In this document: positions 53,542 through 64,000 of the stretch, piece after piece
How the letters are laid out: the number at the start of each line of letters is the position of its first letter
Numbering within the stretch: position 1 is the first letter of the stretch
Assembly (NCBI RefSeq): GCF_031755915.1
Contig: NC_083386.1
Location: 14,840,501-14,904,500, forward strand
DNA length: 64,000 nt
Origin: Ziziphus jujuba
Lineage: Eukaryota; Streptophyta; Magnoliopsida; Rosales; Rhamnaceae
Reading direction: 5' to 3'
Position numbers and translations under genes: made by a program
Notes under the pieces: model-generated
The model's input: the letters and a program-made list of their open reading frames with translations, nothing else
What the model was told of the DNA's origin: nothing
The model's database searches: none

Positions 53542-53821
53542 TGTTGTGATTCTTTGATCACAGAAAAACACAAAACTAATATAGAAAAATAAAGAAAGAC
53601 AAAAGCACAAAAATTAAGAAGAAAAAGATGTATTATAACTATAAAATTTATACACAAAAAACCTTCTCTCAGCCTCTCTAAAAAACCTGTATTGTTTATA
53701 CTGTGTGTTGTATGTTACAAGACTAAAAATAAACATCTATTTATAATATTCTCTCTAGGGTTTCTAGGGTTGAAACCCTAATGGGCTTGGGTTTTAGGAG
53801 ATAAAAGGCTGGACCCCCACA
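53542..53821 (-). repeat. 3' LTR of copia B
   Basis: TG...CA ends, 5-bp duplication CAACC on its outer side, purine tract on its inner side. Confidence 0.93.
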
Positions 53822-53960
53822 ATTCTCCCCCTTCAGCTACATTTCAAAAAACTTGATGGTCACTCACCATCTAAACCGGCTATGTCTCTACACAGCTTCA
53901 ACTTCTCTGGTAGGACAACTTTTGTAAACATATCTGCTGGATTCTTTTTTGTGTGAATCT

Positions 53961-56900
53961 TCACCAATCTGAACAATTCAGCTTAGTTACATCGCGTATC
54001 CAATGATAGCGGATATCAATATGCTTTGTCCGAGAATGATACATTGAGTTCTTGCTCAAATCTATAGCACTCTGGCTGTCACAATGTATCTTGTAGTCCT
54101 TCTGCTTGATGCCTAGTTCATGGAGTAAACGCTTTAACCACATCATCTCTTTACTGGCTTTCGCTGCGGGAATGTACTCTGCTTCTGTCGTGGATAAAGC
54201 TACACACTTTTGCAATCTTGATTGCCATGACACAACTCCTCCAGCAAAAAAGTAAATATAACTTGAAGTAGATTTCCTACTATCAAGATCTCCGGCCATA
54301 TCTGCATCTGTGTAGTCATGAAGAACTGGATCACGTCCCTCGTAACATAAGCATACTTTTGATGTACCCTTAAGATACCTGAGAATCCAATTGACTGCTT
54401 CCCAGTGTTCCTTTTTAGGATTTGAAAGAAATTTGCTCATGGTACCAACTGCATGAGTAATGTCCATTCTAGTACACACCATTGCATACATTAGACTTCC
54501 CACCGCTGAAGAATAAGGCTCTGAAGCCATCTCCTCTATCTCAACTTTGGATAAAGGGCATGAACTCTTGCTCAACTTGAAATGGTTGGCCAGTGGAATG
54601 CTGATTGGTTTGGCCTTCTCCATGTCAAATCTCTTTATCATTCTTTCAACATACTTCTCTTGAGATAGCCATAACTTATGATTTTTCCTATCTTGAGCTA
54701 TTTGCATTCCTAAAATCTGTTGAGCTGGTCCCAAGTCCTTCATATCAAATGACTTGGAAAGTTCCTTCTTCAGCTGACTAATTTTCATTGATCTTGTTTA
54801 ACGATCAGCATGTTGTCGACATACAGCAAAAGTGCAATGAACTTTCCATATGAAAACCTTTGAATATAAACACACTAGTTTGCGTCAGTCTTCTTGTATC
54901 CTTAACTCACCATAAAAGAGTAAAACTTCTTGTACCACTGCCTAGGTGCTTGCTTGAGGCCATACAAGCTCTTCGTTAATTTGCAAACTAGGTTCTCCTT
55001 CCCTAAAACCTCAAAACCTTTTGGCTGCTCCATATAAATCTCCTCATGTAGATCACCATGAAGGAATGTTGTTTTCACATCCATCTGCTTAAGCTCTAGG
55101 TCTAAATAGGCTATTAAACCGACAATAAGTCGTATCGAAGTCATCTTCACCACTGATGAGAAAATCTCATCAAAATTAATTCTTTTCTTCTGAAGGAAAC
55201 CTGTGACGATCAATCGGGCTTTATGTTTCACCACCCATTCGTTGCCATCTTTCTTGAGCTTGAATGCCCATTTGTTCTTCAATGCATTCTTTCCTTTTGG
55301 AAGCTCAACCAACTCATACGTATGGTTCTTCTACAAAGACTCCATCTCATCTTGCATTGCATGCAGCCAATTTTCTTTGTCTTGATGAGAGTTAGCTTCC
55401 TAAAAATTCTCTGGCTCCCCTTCTTCAACAAGCAAAATATATTGAGATTCTGGATATCTTTTTGAGGGAATACGGACTTGTTCAGATCTTCAGAAAGGTG
55501 TACCATCATTTGACTATTGAAATGGTCTTGTAGCTTCTAGTGTTTGAGCATATCCCTGCTCAATATCCTCTTCTCTCTCTTGTTTTGTTTCTGATAATTC
55601 TCTATGCACCTCATCATTATCTGTAACGGGTTGTGCTAGTGCTGGATCAGGAGCAAAATCATGGGCACTAGTATTAAAGACTTTATGGGCTCCTTAATGT
55701 CTTTTATAGTCTAATTTTCTTGGAATACTACATCCCTGCGTTTGATAACCTTCTTTGCTTTTGGGTCCCATAATCTGTATCCGAATTCTTCATCTCCATA
55801 TTCGATATAGATGCATGGATTAGTCTTTGCATCAAGCTTCTGTCTAAGCTTATTGGATATATGTGCAATGGCCAAACATCCAAATACTCTTAAATGAGAG
55901 TATGAGGGATTCTTACCAGAACACACTTTCTTTGGAATTTCAAAGTTCAGTGGTACTGATGGTGAACTATTAATCAAATAGCAGGTGGCACGAATAGCTT
56001 CTTCCTAGAATGATTTTGTCAGCTTAGCCATACTAATCATACCTATGACCTTCTCCATAATCGTCCGATTCATTTTCTCGGCTACACCATTATGTTGTGG
56101 GGTGTGAGGGACCGTTTTCTCATGCCGAATGCCCTATCCTCTACAGTAGGCATCAAACTTTCAGGAAGTATACTCACCTCCATTGTTTGAGTGAAGACAC
56201 TTCAGTTTCTTTCCTGTCTTACGCTCTACTATGGCATGGAACTCTTTGAAGTGATCTAAAAATTGATCCTTCGTCTTCAGAAAATAAACCCACACCTTCT
56301 GAGAAGCATCATCTATAAAGGTCAGAAAATATTTGTTGCCACCTAGAGATTCCTCTTTCAAACGTCCACAAACATCAGAATGCACCAGACGAAGTAATTC
56401 TGATCTTCTCGTTGAAGAGGATTTAAATGAGACTTTGTGTTGTTTACCATACAAACATGATTATAAGGATCCAACACAGCATCCTCAAAAATAGTAATAA
56501 ACTTCTTATTTTTCAAGGTAGACAATCATTTCTCACTCATGTGACCGAGTCTCTGGTGCCACAGATTTTGAGATACCTCTCCTTCTGTAATGTTGAGGCT
56601 ATCTACACAAATCTTCACATGAGTCTTGTAAAGTATTCCATAAATATATCCTTGAGTGACAACTATAACACCTTTTGTCATTTTTCATGTGCTGTCGTAA
56701 AAATGGTTACCAAAGCCTTCCTGGTCAAAGGCTATTCCTGAGAGCAGATTGAGCTGAAGGTCTAGAACATGTCGGATTCCTTCAAAGTAATCATATATCC
56801 AACATTGGTTTTTATCTGAATATCATCAGTTCCAGTGATCATAGCAAAACTATTATTTTCCATCTTCACTGTGCCAAAGTCTCATACTTTGTATGTCTTG

Positions 56901-58967
56901 AAAAACTCTACGTGTGGAGTAACGTGGTAGGATGCTGCAGTATCAACTACCCACTCGACTTCTTGGCTTGAAGTGTGAATGTATGATTCTTCATGTGTGG
57001 AATAATATGCCACTTCTCCTCTGACAGTGACTAAAGTTTCACCATCCTTCTTCGGTTGATTGCTTTTCTTCCCTTGCTCTCGCAACATCTTCTTGTAGTA
57101 CTTCTTCAAGTGTCCTTCTTGGCCACAATAATGACACTTGTATGTTGGCCTCCTTCCATCTGTGGATCTGCCTCTCCCTCTGTCATGAGTGCCTTCTTGC
57201 TATCTCCCCCATTTCTCTGTGACAAGGGCATATGTTTGATCATTGCCACTGTCTTTTCTCTTGGCCTCCACATTAAATAAGGCATCCATTACCATAGCCA
57301 TGGTAAGTTCACCATTCGGGACTGAATTGCTGACAGAGACGACTTGATGTGATTCCGCCCGAGGCCTCTCAACCAATAACCCGCTGGGGTGCTGACTCGA
57401 CACGGATGAAGACTAGGCCAATCACAAGAGCTTAAATTAAGAGATTTAAGGACAACCTGGGAGTATTTACACAGGGGGTAATCAATCTCAATAGAGCTTG
57501 TCCATACTTGAAGATACAAAGCCTATTCTAAGCATCCAAGTGGTGGAAGCCGATACGAACCCGGGTGACAGTTTTGGTACATTTTTGGAGTCCGGGAAGC
57601 ATGAAATGGTTCCAATGCTTTATGGGTTCAATACATATGCCTAAGAGGTCATGGAATCAAGTTAAAGCAGCCTCAAATGCAATCAAAAAGGGCTTGTACG
57701 GACAGCATCAACAATTTGGCCGAATTTGCTGTATTGCTTGGTGGCTTTACTGTATTTACTGTATTAGCCTTTTCTTATTTTTCCAAGCATGGGCAACGTG
57801 TGGGACTTCATATTTAGCTTATTTGGCATCCTAAAAAGCATCTAGAAGCTGATTTGAAGCTCAAAGAGGTCAAAGATTGATCAAAGTCAACTTGATCAAA
57901 AGATTAGCATTTTTAGTTTCCTAATTTGTTTATACTTTTTGTTTTAGGAAACTACCATTGCTTTTTGGCTTTTATTTATTTATTTTCTGGAAAAATAACT
58001 TTAGGAAGGTTTTTATTTTATTCTTTCCATTGTAAATTAATTAATTCCTAATTTAATATAAAGGAATTAATTAATCAAACTTAGATTAGGAAATGAAGTA
58101 TAGTGTCGGCCAACTAGGTTTCTTTATGTGTGGTGGCCGGTTTTCTTTATGTTCTAGGGTTTTATTTCATGGTTTTGTAGCCTATTTAAAGGCTTATTTT
58201 TCAATATTAATACAACTTTGATTTGATTAAGAAAATACTTGTGAGATTAATTATCTCTTTGTTCTTTGAGAACACCTAAAACACCATTAGAGAATTGGTT
58301 GTTTTAGCTTAACTTATCAATAGGTTTTCCATCCCCTATTGTGGCGTCTACATTATACCAAGGTTTCTAACCACAGGTTGGTTAGGGATTGAGGTCCATT
58401 CCATTAGAACTTGAACTTAATTAAAGATCCGGGCTAATATAATACGGGTTTAGGAGCAGGTCGTCATAGGTTCGTATCACGACTAGTGTCTCCAAGCTTT
58501 CTGGAAGAAAGCTAAGAAAGTAAAAGTGCCTGATCCCCATCCTCTAGTTGTAAGTCCACTGCAGACAATTGGTTTACCAAGTTCTAAAACATGTTGGTGT
58601 GCTCAGCTATAGAAGTTCCATTCTTTAACTTCAAATTCATCAAATGTCTCATCAATAAGGCTTTATTCTGAGCAGTCTTGGCGTTGTACATATCCTCCAG
58701 CTTCTTTCAGAGGGTGTATGCGTCTGTCTCCTATGCAATATGATAGAAGACACTGTGGTCGATCCATTGTCAGATTTGACTGATCATTTTCCTATTCATC
58801 TTCTTCCATTTTGCTTCTTTAGTGGGATTGAGATTCCTTCCTTCGGCATCTAAGGGGTCAAACAAGCCCTTGCAATTCAGAAAATCTTCCATCTGAGGTC
58901 TTCAAAGTGCATAGTTGGTGGCAGTAAGCTTGATCATAGCTCCAGAATATGACTCGTCCATTGACAT
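53961..58967 (-). pseudogene. Copia B gag-pol, interrupted by a solo LTR
   Basis: Gag starts at 58967 (MSMDESYSGAMIKLT) and runs with several stops to 58485, where the solo LTR interrupts it; it resumes at 57344. A knuckle CHYCGQEGHLKKYY (about 57130) has Tyr for the last Cys. Protease motif WVVDTAASYHVTP is near 56930. Integrase core 55711-56454 has HSDVCG and FIDDAS, but SNNGGEY where SDNGGEY is usual, so a catalytic-triad Asp is altered. RT at 54902-55312 (MDVKTTFLHGDLHEEIYMEQP) continues past a stop into YVDN near 54815, replacing YVDD. RT C-terminus and RNase H are one open 275-aa frame, 53961-54788, with ADMAGDLDSRKSTSSY and STTEAEY. Not capable of its own transposition as it stands. 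Confidence 0.88.
57345..58479 (+). mobile_element. Solo LTR (family S, copy 1) inside copia B gag
   Basis: 1,135 bp, starting TGATGTGATTCCGCCC and ending GTTCGTATCA, with a perfect 5-bp duplication CGACT outside each end (57340-57344, 58480-58484). Removing it rejoins gag in register. It encodes no retroelement protein. A TATA-like CCTATTTAAAGGC near 58185 suggests plus orientation. Superfamily unknown; the length suggests gypsy-type, but that is a guess. Confidence 0.9.
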
Positions 58968-59511
58968 ATTGTCCTGCAAAAAATCAGAGCTGAATTTGGC
59001 AAAATAGAGTTCACCAATGCGTCTGGAACGGTTAAAAAACATTAGGTTTGACTATTTTTGGATCAAAATTTGAATCTTCAAAATTTAGGATCAAACTGCA
59101 ATTTCTAAAAGTTTTGGGCCAAACTGCAAATATTGAAACATATGGGAAAACCTGCAAATACTAAAAAATATAGGGGTATTTCTACAATTCCAGAAAAATT
59201 TGAAATCGGTGTTGATGTGGGTGATGATGTGGCAGACCAGATGATGTGGTGCCACATGGCAGATAGCTGGCGGATGCCATGTCGGCTTGCTTGGCTTAGC
59301 TACTCGTCTCTCAGCTTGGCTCGGTTAAGGCGTGTGGATGGTGCGTGTTGGTTGACCGTCTCATGAAAACCTACACAAAACTTTGACCGGTGAGTGGAGG
59401 TGCATGCGGTGGCTAATGGAGGTCCAGTTAGGCTCGTTCTCTTCGTCTCAGAGAGATCTACCTAAAATCTTTTGTTTGAGCTCTTTGACAGTGAACCCTA
59501 TACTTGAATCA

Positions 59512-59524
59512 GGCTGTGATACTA
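59512..59524 (-). other. Primer-binding site of copia B
   Basis: Element sense AGTATCACAGCC three bases inside the 5' LTR, near the common TGGTATCAGAGCC. Confidence 0.65.
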
Positions 59525-59526
59525 CT

Positions 59527-59808
59527 TGTTGTGATTCTTTGATCACCAAAAATACACAAAACTAATACAGAAAAGTAAAGACAGACAAAAGCACTAAAAT
59601 CGAGAAGAAAAAAATGTATTATAACTATAAAATTTATACACAAAAAAACTTCTTTCAACCTCTTTAAAAAACTTGTATAGTCTATAGTGTGTGTTGTATG
59701 TTACAAGACTGAAAATGAGCATCTATTTATAATGCTCTCTTTAGGGTTTCTTGGGTTTGAAACCCTAATGAGCTTGGGTTTTAGAAGATGAAAAGCTGGA
59801 CCCCCACA
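59527..59808 (-). repeat. 5' LTR of copia B
   Basis: Aligned end to end with 53542-53821 with about two dozen visible differences; followed by the CAACC duplication. Confidence 0.93.
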
Positions 59809-59813
59809 CAACC

Positions 59814-59956
59814 AAATCAGAAACTGTTCACTCTTTAACAAACAATTACAAGCACGTGATAGGACATTAACAACCTTTAACTAAAATGTTGAGCTGGAGC
59901 TAGAACTCTCAACTATCAAAGATAAACTGAGATGGCATGCACATATGTCCACGATG
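59814..59956 (-). repeat. 5' LTR of copia A, distal piece
   Basis: Resumes the copia A LTR after copia B, matching 48215-48363 (CAAACAATTACAAGCACGTG region), and ends beside TAAAA. Confidence 0.8.
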
Positions 59957-60136
59957 TAAAATAAAGCATCATAAAATTTATCTACCTTGAAGAAAAGAAA
60001 AATAAAACAAAATTGATGACTAATCACTAATAAGCTATTGCTTAAGTCTAAAAATGTCTCCATGTATCTATTATCTATTGTTTAAGGATTAATAAAGCAA
60101 ATAGGGGGGTTTTCAGAAAAATCACTGAAGTGATAA

Positions 60137-60627
60137 TCTATATAATATATAAAAGAAAAAGCATATGTGCTACATGTTGGCATATCATTCTTCCAAATTT
60201 CCTCTAAAAGCGCTTTTATTTTTATTTTATTTATTATTTATTATTCATTATCTTACCTGTTATGGATAGAACCAAATATATATAAAATTAATTTTTGATA
60301 TAACTATCCATAAATATCAAACAATTGATAAAATTACGTATGTTAATAATTTTGAAATAAATAAAATATTTGATTTTATCTTATTTACCAAATATATATT
60401 TTTACCCTTTTTAAATTATATATTATTATTGTATTATATTATAATAATAATAATAATGTTATATTATATAATTTAAAAGAGGTCATTATAATAATAATAA
60501 TGTTTGAATTTAAATCTTTAGGTCATTATATAGATTCATTAGTTATCGTTCTATGAAAAATTATAGTTATCGTATTATACATTTGACCGTTCAATGAAAC
60601 TTAATTGTCTCAAAGTCGGCTATAATT

Positions 60628-60673
<46 letters not shown>

Positions 60674-60990
60674 CAAATAATTACATTATGATTATTTAAT
60701 ATATGAAAATTAATTATTTGTAAAGACTTAAAAAATAAATTTAAATTTGAATTTGAATTTGAATTTGAATTCTATAAATGGAAAACATTTAAATTAAAAT
60801 TAAATTATATAAATACATTTGAATTTAAATTTAAATTTCACAAATGGAAAAAAATTGAATAGGAAAATTTCATAGATGAAAAAAAATAGATAAATAAATA
60901 TTTTTGAATTTGAATTTTATAATTGAATAGTATTATATATAGAGATCAAATTTATAGTTTATTAAAAGCTAACTGTAGAGTGCTATATAA
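60137..60990 (+). mobile_element. AT-rich repeat H, copy 1, Helitron-like left end
   Basis: Begins TCTATATAATATATAAAAG, the kind of TC-initiated AT-rich start seen in plant Helitrons, and matches copy 2 in order along its length. It contains (AAT)n at 60628-60667 and TTGAAT repeats near 60745-60772. No CTRR end with hairpin was identified, so classification is tentative. Confidence 0.45.
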
Positions 60991-61313
60991 GGTATATGTA
61001 AACCTGCTTTTAAAAAAATATACATTTTATCATACACTTTTTAATTATTTTTAAATTTTATAACCTTTTTTTTTTTTTTGTGTCAAAACTAGAATCCATA
61101 TATTTTTATCATTAAAGATATTTTATACAAAAACTCTATATAGTAATACATATTTATATATGGATATGCAATAAATGTAATTTTATTGTAAAATAATAAG
61201 ACTAATATATGGTAATTAATAATAAAATTGATCTTTTTATCAAAAATTTAAAATGAATAATGTATTTTTCTGTATTTTGTAAAAAATGTTTAAAATGTAC
61301 TTATATATCTATA

Positions 61314-62160
61314 TCTATATAATATATAAAAGAAGAAGAGTATGTGTCACGTGTCAACATACTCTTCTTCTAAATTCCCTCCAAAATTATATATTTTATT
61401 TTAATTTAACCAATTTTATTTATTTATTTAATATCTTACCTTTTATGTTTGTACCCAATTATGTATAAAATCAATTTTTGTTTTAAAATAAATTTTAAAT
61501 AAACAAAATATTTTATTTACCAAATAAGTCAAATATGTAAAATATATTTGCATATATATAGTTTCTTTAATTAAGCATATTTTAAATTTTTTTACATATA
61601 CAAATACAGTTATATGGAAGTTAATAAAGATATATTTTTATTTGGATATAAAAAATATAATATAATAAACATAGTTGTTAAACATAGCAAAATAAGATTT
61701 ATATCTAAAACAAATTATTAATTCATTTGAATTTGATATTGAATTTTATAGATGGAAAAAAATAAATAGGTAATATTTTATAATTTGAATTTCATAAATA
61801 ATTTATCTTATAAGATAAAAATGTGTTTATAGGATAAATAATAAATAAACAAATAATTAAATAATTAAATTACATTATAAGTATTTAATATATGGAAATT
61901 AATTATTTGCAAGGAATCAAAAAATATATTTGAATTTGAATTTGAACTTGAATTCTATAAATAGAAAGCATTTGACTTTAAATTAAATTATATAAATACA
62001 TTTGAATTGAATTTAAATTTCACTGATAGAAAAAATTAGATAGGAAAATTTCATAGATGGAAAAAAAATAGATAGGTAAATATTATTGAATTTGAATTCT
62101 ATAATTCAATAGTATTATATATAAAGATCAAATTTATAGTTATTAACAAAACTTTATAGT
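61314..62160 (+). mobile_element. AT-rich repeat H, copy 2, Helitron-like left end
   Basis: Same start as copy 1 and shared blocks such as ATATGGAAATTAATTATTTG and GTATTATATATAAAGATC near the end. It lacks the (AAT)n tract. Direct orientation, start-to-start distance 1,177 bp. The end is estimated from loss of similarity. Confidence 0.45.
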
Positions 62161-62415
62161 ATAGATTGAAAAAAGAAAAAAGAAAAAGAAAAAGAACAAT
62201 CCAAATATACTTATTAACAACAAAACTTTTAAATAAGTTTTTAAATATAATTAATTATTATAAATTATTTTTAAAATCTATCTATTATGGTTATACATGC
62301 CATGCATCACACGGGATGAATGCTAGTTTGAGTATCAAAAGTGAACTAACCCTAAAGGTGATATTGTTCAAAAGTCAAGTTAAACAGAGCTTTCACAATA
62401 TTGCCAAGGTAAAAG

Positions 62416-63552
62416 CGATACGAACTTAGGTCGACTTGTGCCAAAACCTGTATTATATTAGTCCGGATCGAAAAATTAAGTTCAAGTTCTTATGGTTACC
62501 TCAACCCCTAATCAACCTATGACTAGAAACCTTGATATATCAAAGACGCCACAATAGGTGATGGATGTCCTATTGATTAGTCAAACTAAAATACTCATTC
62601 TCTAATGGCGTTTTAGGTGTTCAAAGAGAACAAAGAGAATTCTTTCTCATAAATAAATTTCTGAATAATATTTAAGCCATTTTCTCATTGAAAAATAAGC
62701 TCTTAAAGAGGCTAAAGTCATAAAACAAAAACTCTAAAACACAAAGGTAAAATTTGGCCATAGTGAAGGAAACATGATGTGGCCGAATTTCATGATTTTC
62801 CTAAACTAATTTGGATGAATTAATTTCTTTTTTTTAATTAGGAATTAATTAATTTACAATTAAAATAATAAAATATCAAATTTTCTAAGTTAATTTGTCC
62901 AGCAAACAATTAAATAACAAAATAAAAGATAGTTTCCTAAAACAAAAAGTCAAATTCAAATTAGGAAACTAGTTGAGTAGTTTGATAATTAAGCTATCTT
63001 TGACCAATTTTCAGCTTGTAAAGACTCCAAATCAGATCCAATATGCCATGTAGGATTCTAAATAGGATTAATTATGATTCCCATATGTTTTCCTTGATTG
63101 GAACAACGAGAAATAGCTTAATCATCAAGATACTTCAATCCCAATAGCAAAAGATGCATTTTCAGCCAAAAATGTCTTACATGCGTAAATGGCCTCTTTG
63201 GTTGCTTTGGCTTCTGCCTTGACTTGATTCCGTGACCTCTTAGTGATATCAATTAAGTTCAAGAAGTGTTGAACCCCTTCCTTGCTGTCTAGAGTCCACA
63301 AATGCACTAGAACAGCTACCCGGGTCTATATCAGCCTCCACCACTTGAATGCTTAAAACAAGCTTTGAATATTCGGGTATTGGCAAACCCTTTTGAGAAT
63401 TGATAACTCCTTATATGAAGCCAGTCAGGTTGTCCTTAAGGTTGTCCTTAAATCTCTTGGCTTATGCCTTAGTGATTGGCCCGGTCTTCAATTGTATAGG
63501 ATCAGTACTTCAGCAGGTTGTCAGTTGTACGGATACAAGCGGATTCTCATCA
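62416..63552 (-). mobile_element. Solo LTR (family S, copy 2), inverted
   Basis: 1,137 bp and homologous to 57345-58479 in reverse orientation. In its own sense it starts TGATGAGAATCCGC and ends GTTCGTATCG. Perfect 5-bp duplication AAAAG on both sides (62411-62415, 63553-63557). It shares blocks such as ATTCAAGTGGTGGAGGC and AGAGGTCACGGAATCAAGTC with copy 1. No retroelement protein inside; no partner LTR in the window. Confidence 0.88.
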
Positions 63553-63601
63553 AAAAGCCAATCACCCAACCAAATAGGTTGGTATTAATATTCTCCTACA
63601 A

Positions 63602-63780
63602 ATGATGAAAAATCTTAGCATCATCATTCTTTCGTCTTGATTCCTCACCCACAGGCAAATAATAATTGTTGGCTTTATGCTCCTGAAGTAAGTTAACCAA
63701 TTGATCAGAATCTTTATTAAAAATGGCCATAAGATTTCCTGACAAGCTTAATAAGTGAACGAATCCATTTAATTATTTAT
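63602..63780 (-). other. Unassigned short open frame, possible exon fragment
   Basis: Minus strand is open for about 60 codons, with balanced composition that stands out from the AT-rich surroundings (for example MAIFNKDSDQLVNLLQEHK, then YYLPVGEESRRKNDD), ending at a TAG next to the solo LTR. I do not recognise it. It may be an exon of a gene or of a transposon continuing to the right, or chance. 63781-64000 shows nothing I can assign. Confidence 0.25.
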
Positions 63781-64000
63781 TTAGATACAAGAATGAGCTC
63801 ATTAATTGGGCCTAATGTGTTAATTAAACCATAGAAAGTTAGGGTTAGCAATCTCTAAATATATTGTTTTCTAGTCTCCAACCACATATAAGGTTTTACA
63901 TATTATTTTCCATAAATTTAGAATCTTAATAAGAAAATCAACTACCTTGAGAGAAAAAACAAAAAAAAAAAAGAAACCATGAGGTTTCTTAGATAAACTT

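Larger units (their letters stand above)
53542..59808 (-). mobile_element. Copia B: Ty1-copia retrotransposon nested in the copia A 5' LTR
   Basis: LTRs 53542-53821 (3') and 59527-59808 (5') are about 280 bp, similar throughout, and end TGTGGGGGTCC...AATCACAACA in element sense. Perfect 5-bp target-site duplication CAACC at 53537-53541 and 59809-59813. Primer-binding site near 59524-59512 (element sense AGTATCACAGCC) and polypurine tract GAAGGGGGAGAAT at 53834-53822 next to the 3' LTR. With the solo LTR and its duplicated target removed, the element is about 5.1 kb. It has longer open frames than copia A or C. Confidence 0.93.
48063..59956 (-). mobile_element. Copia A: Ty1-copia retrotransposon, split by nested copia B
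   Basis: The minus-strand element has LTRs of about 300 bp: 3' LTR at 48063-48363, and 5' LTR in two pieces, 53396-53541 and 59814-59956, separated by copia B. Flanking TAAAA repeats (48058-48062 and 59957-59961) fit a 5-bp target-site duplication, though the motif is low-complexity. A primer-binding site reading TGGTATTAGAGC lies directly inside the 5' LTR (53395-53381), close to the tRNA-iMet type. A purine tract (TCAGCGGGAG) lies inside the 3' LTR. Without B the element is about 5.6 kb. Confidence 0.85.

Noticed and set aside
48063..63557. Integrated pararetrovirus
   Set aside because: Pol order is protease-integrase-RT-RNase H with LTRs and 5-bp duplications, which is Ty1-copia; no movement or coat-protein region seen.
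1..64000. CRISPR, tRNA, rRNA or operon-like structures
   Set aside because: None supported; repeats are microsatellites, LTRs and tandem duplications of a plant nuclear genome.

Overview
This window is nuclear DNA from a flowering plant, probably a woody eudicot. The genes have many short exons with GT-AG introns, the intergenic DNA is AT-rich and full of microsatellites, and there are Ty1-copia retrotransposons, solo LTRs and a tRNA-type SINE. I cannot name the species. I see no bacterial, organellar or viral block, and no RNA gene.

Left part (1-29.9 kb): three host genes, all on the minus strand. (1) The 5' half of a probable RING-type E3 ubiquitin ligase of the ZFP1/RHG1A kind (coding exons 347-2137). 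It runs off the left edge and has a likely 6.4 kb 5'-UTR intron. (2) A complete eight-exon TMEM115-like (DUF1751, pseudo-rhomboid) gene, 13631-16996, 308 aa. (3) A complete 16-exon chloroplast-type ABC1 atypical kinase resembling ABC1K6, 19318-28443, 849 aa. All splice phases of the last two close without a break.

Middle (29.9-45.6 kb): a decayed plus-strand copia element with two diverged LTRs. A FAR1/FRS (MULE-derived) pseudogene lies between its pol and the right LTR. Next come a small SINE with target-site duplication and a truncated, multiply broken second copy of the ABC1K gene (40253-45602). That copy starts inside intron 11 and stops inside exon 1.

Right part (45.6-64 kb): an intact single-coding-exon CDC123/D123 gene (46039-47079, plus), followed by a layered nest of transposons. 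Copia A (minus, 48063-59956, TSD TAAAA) has its 5' LTR split by copia B (minus, 53542-59808, TSD CAACC). The gag of B is split by a 1,135 bp solo LTR (57345-58479, TSD CGACT). A second solo LTR of that family, inverted, lies at 62416-63552 (TSD AAAAG). Between them are two direct copies of an AT-rich repeat with Helitron-like left ends (from 60137 and 61314).

The host genes look like independent housekeeping genes (protein turnover, Golgi membrane, plastid kinase, eIF2 assembly), not a pathway. The main interest is genome dynamics: the partial gene duplication next to CDC123, the insertion order fixed by target-site duplications, and decay of catalytic residues. I found no convincing undescribed functional system.
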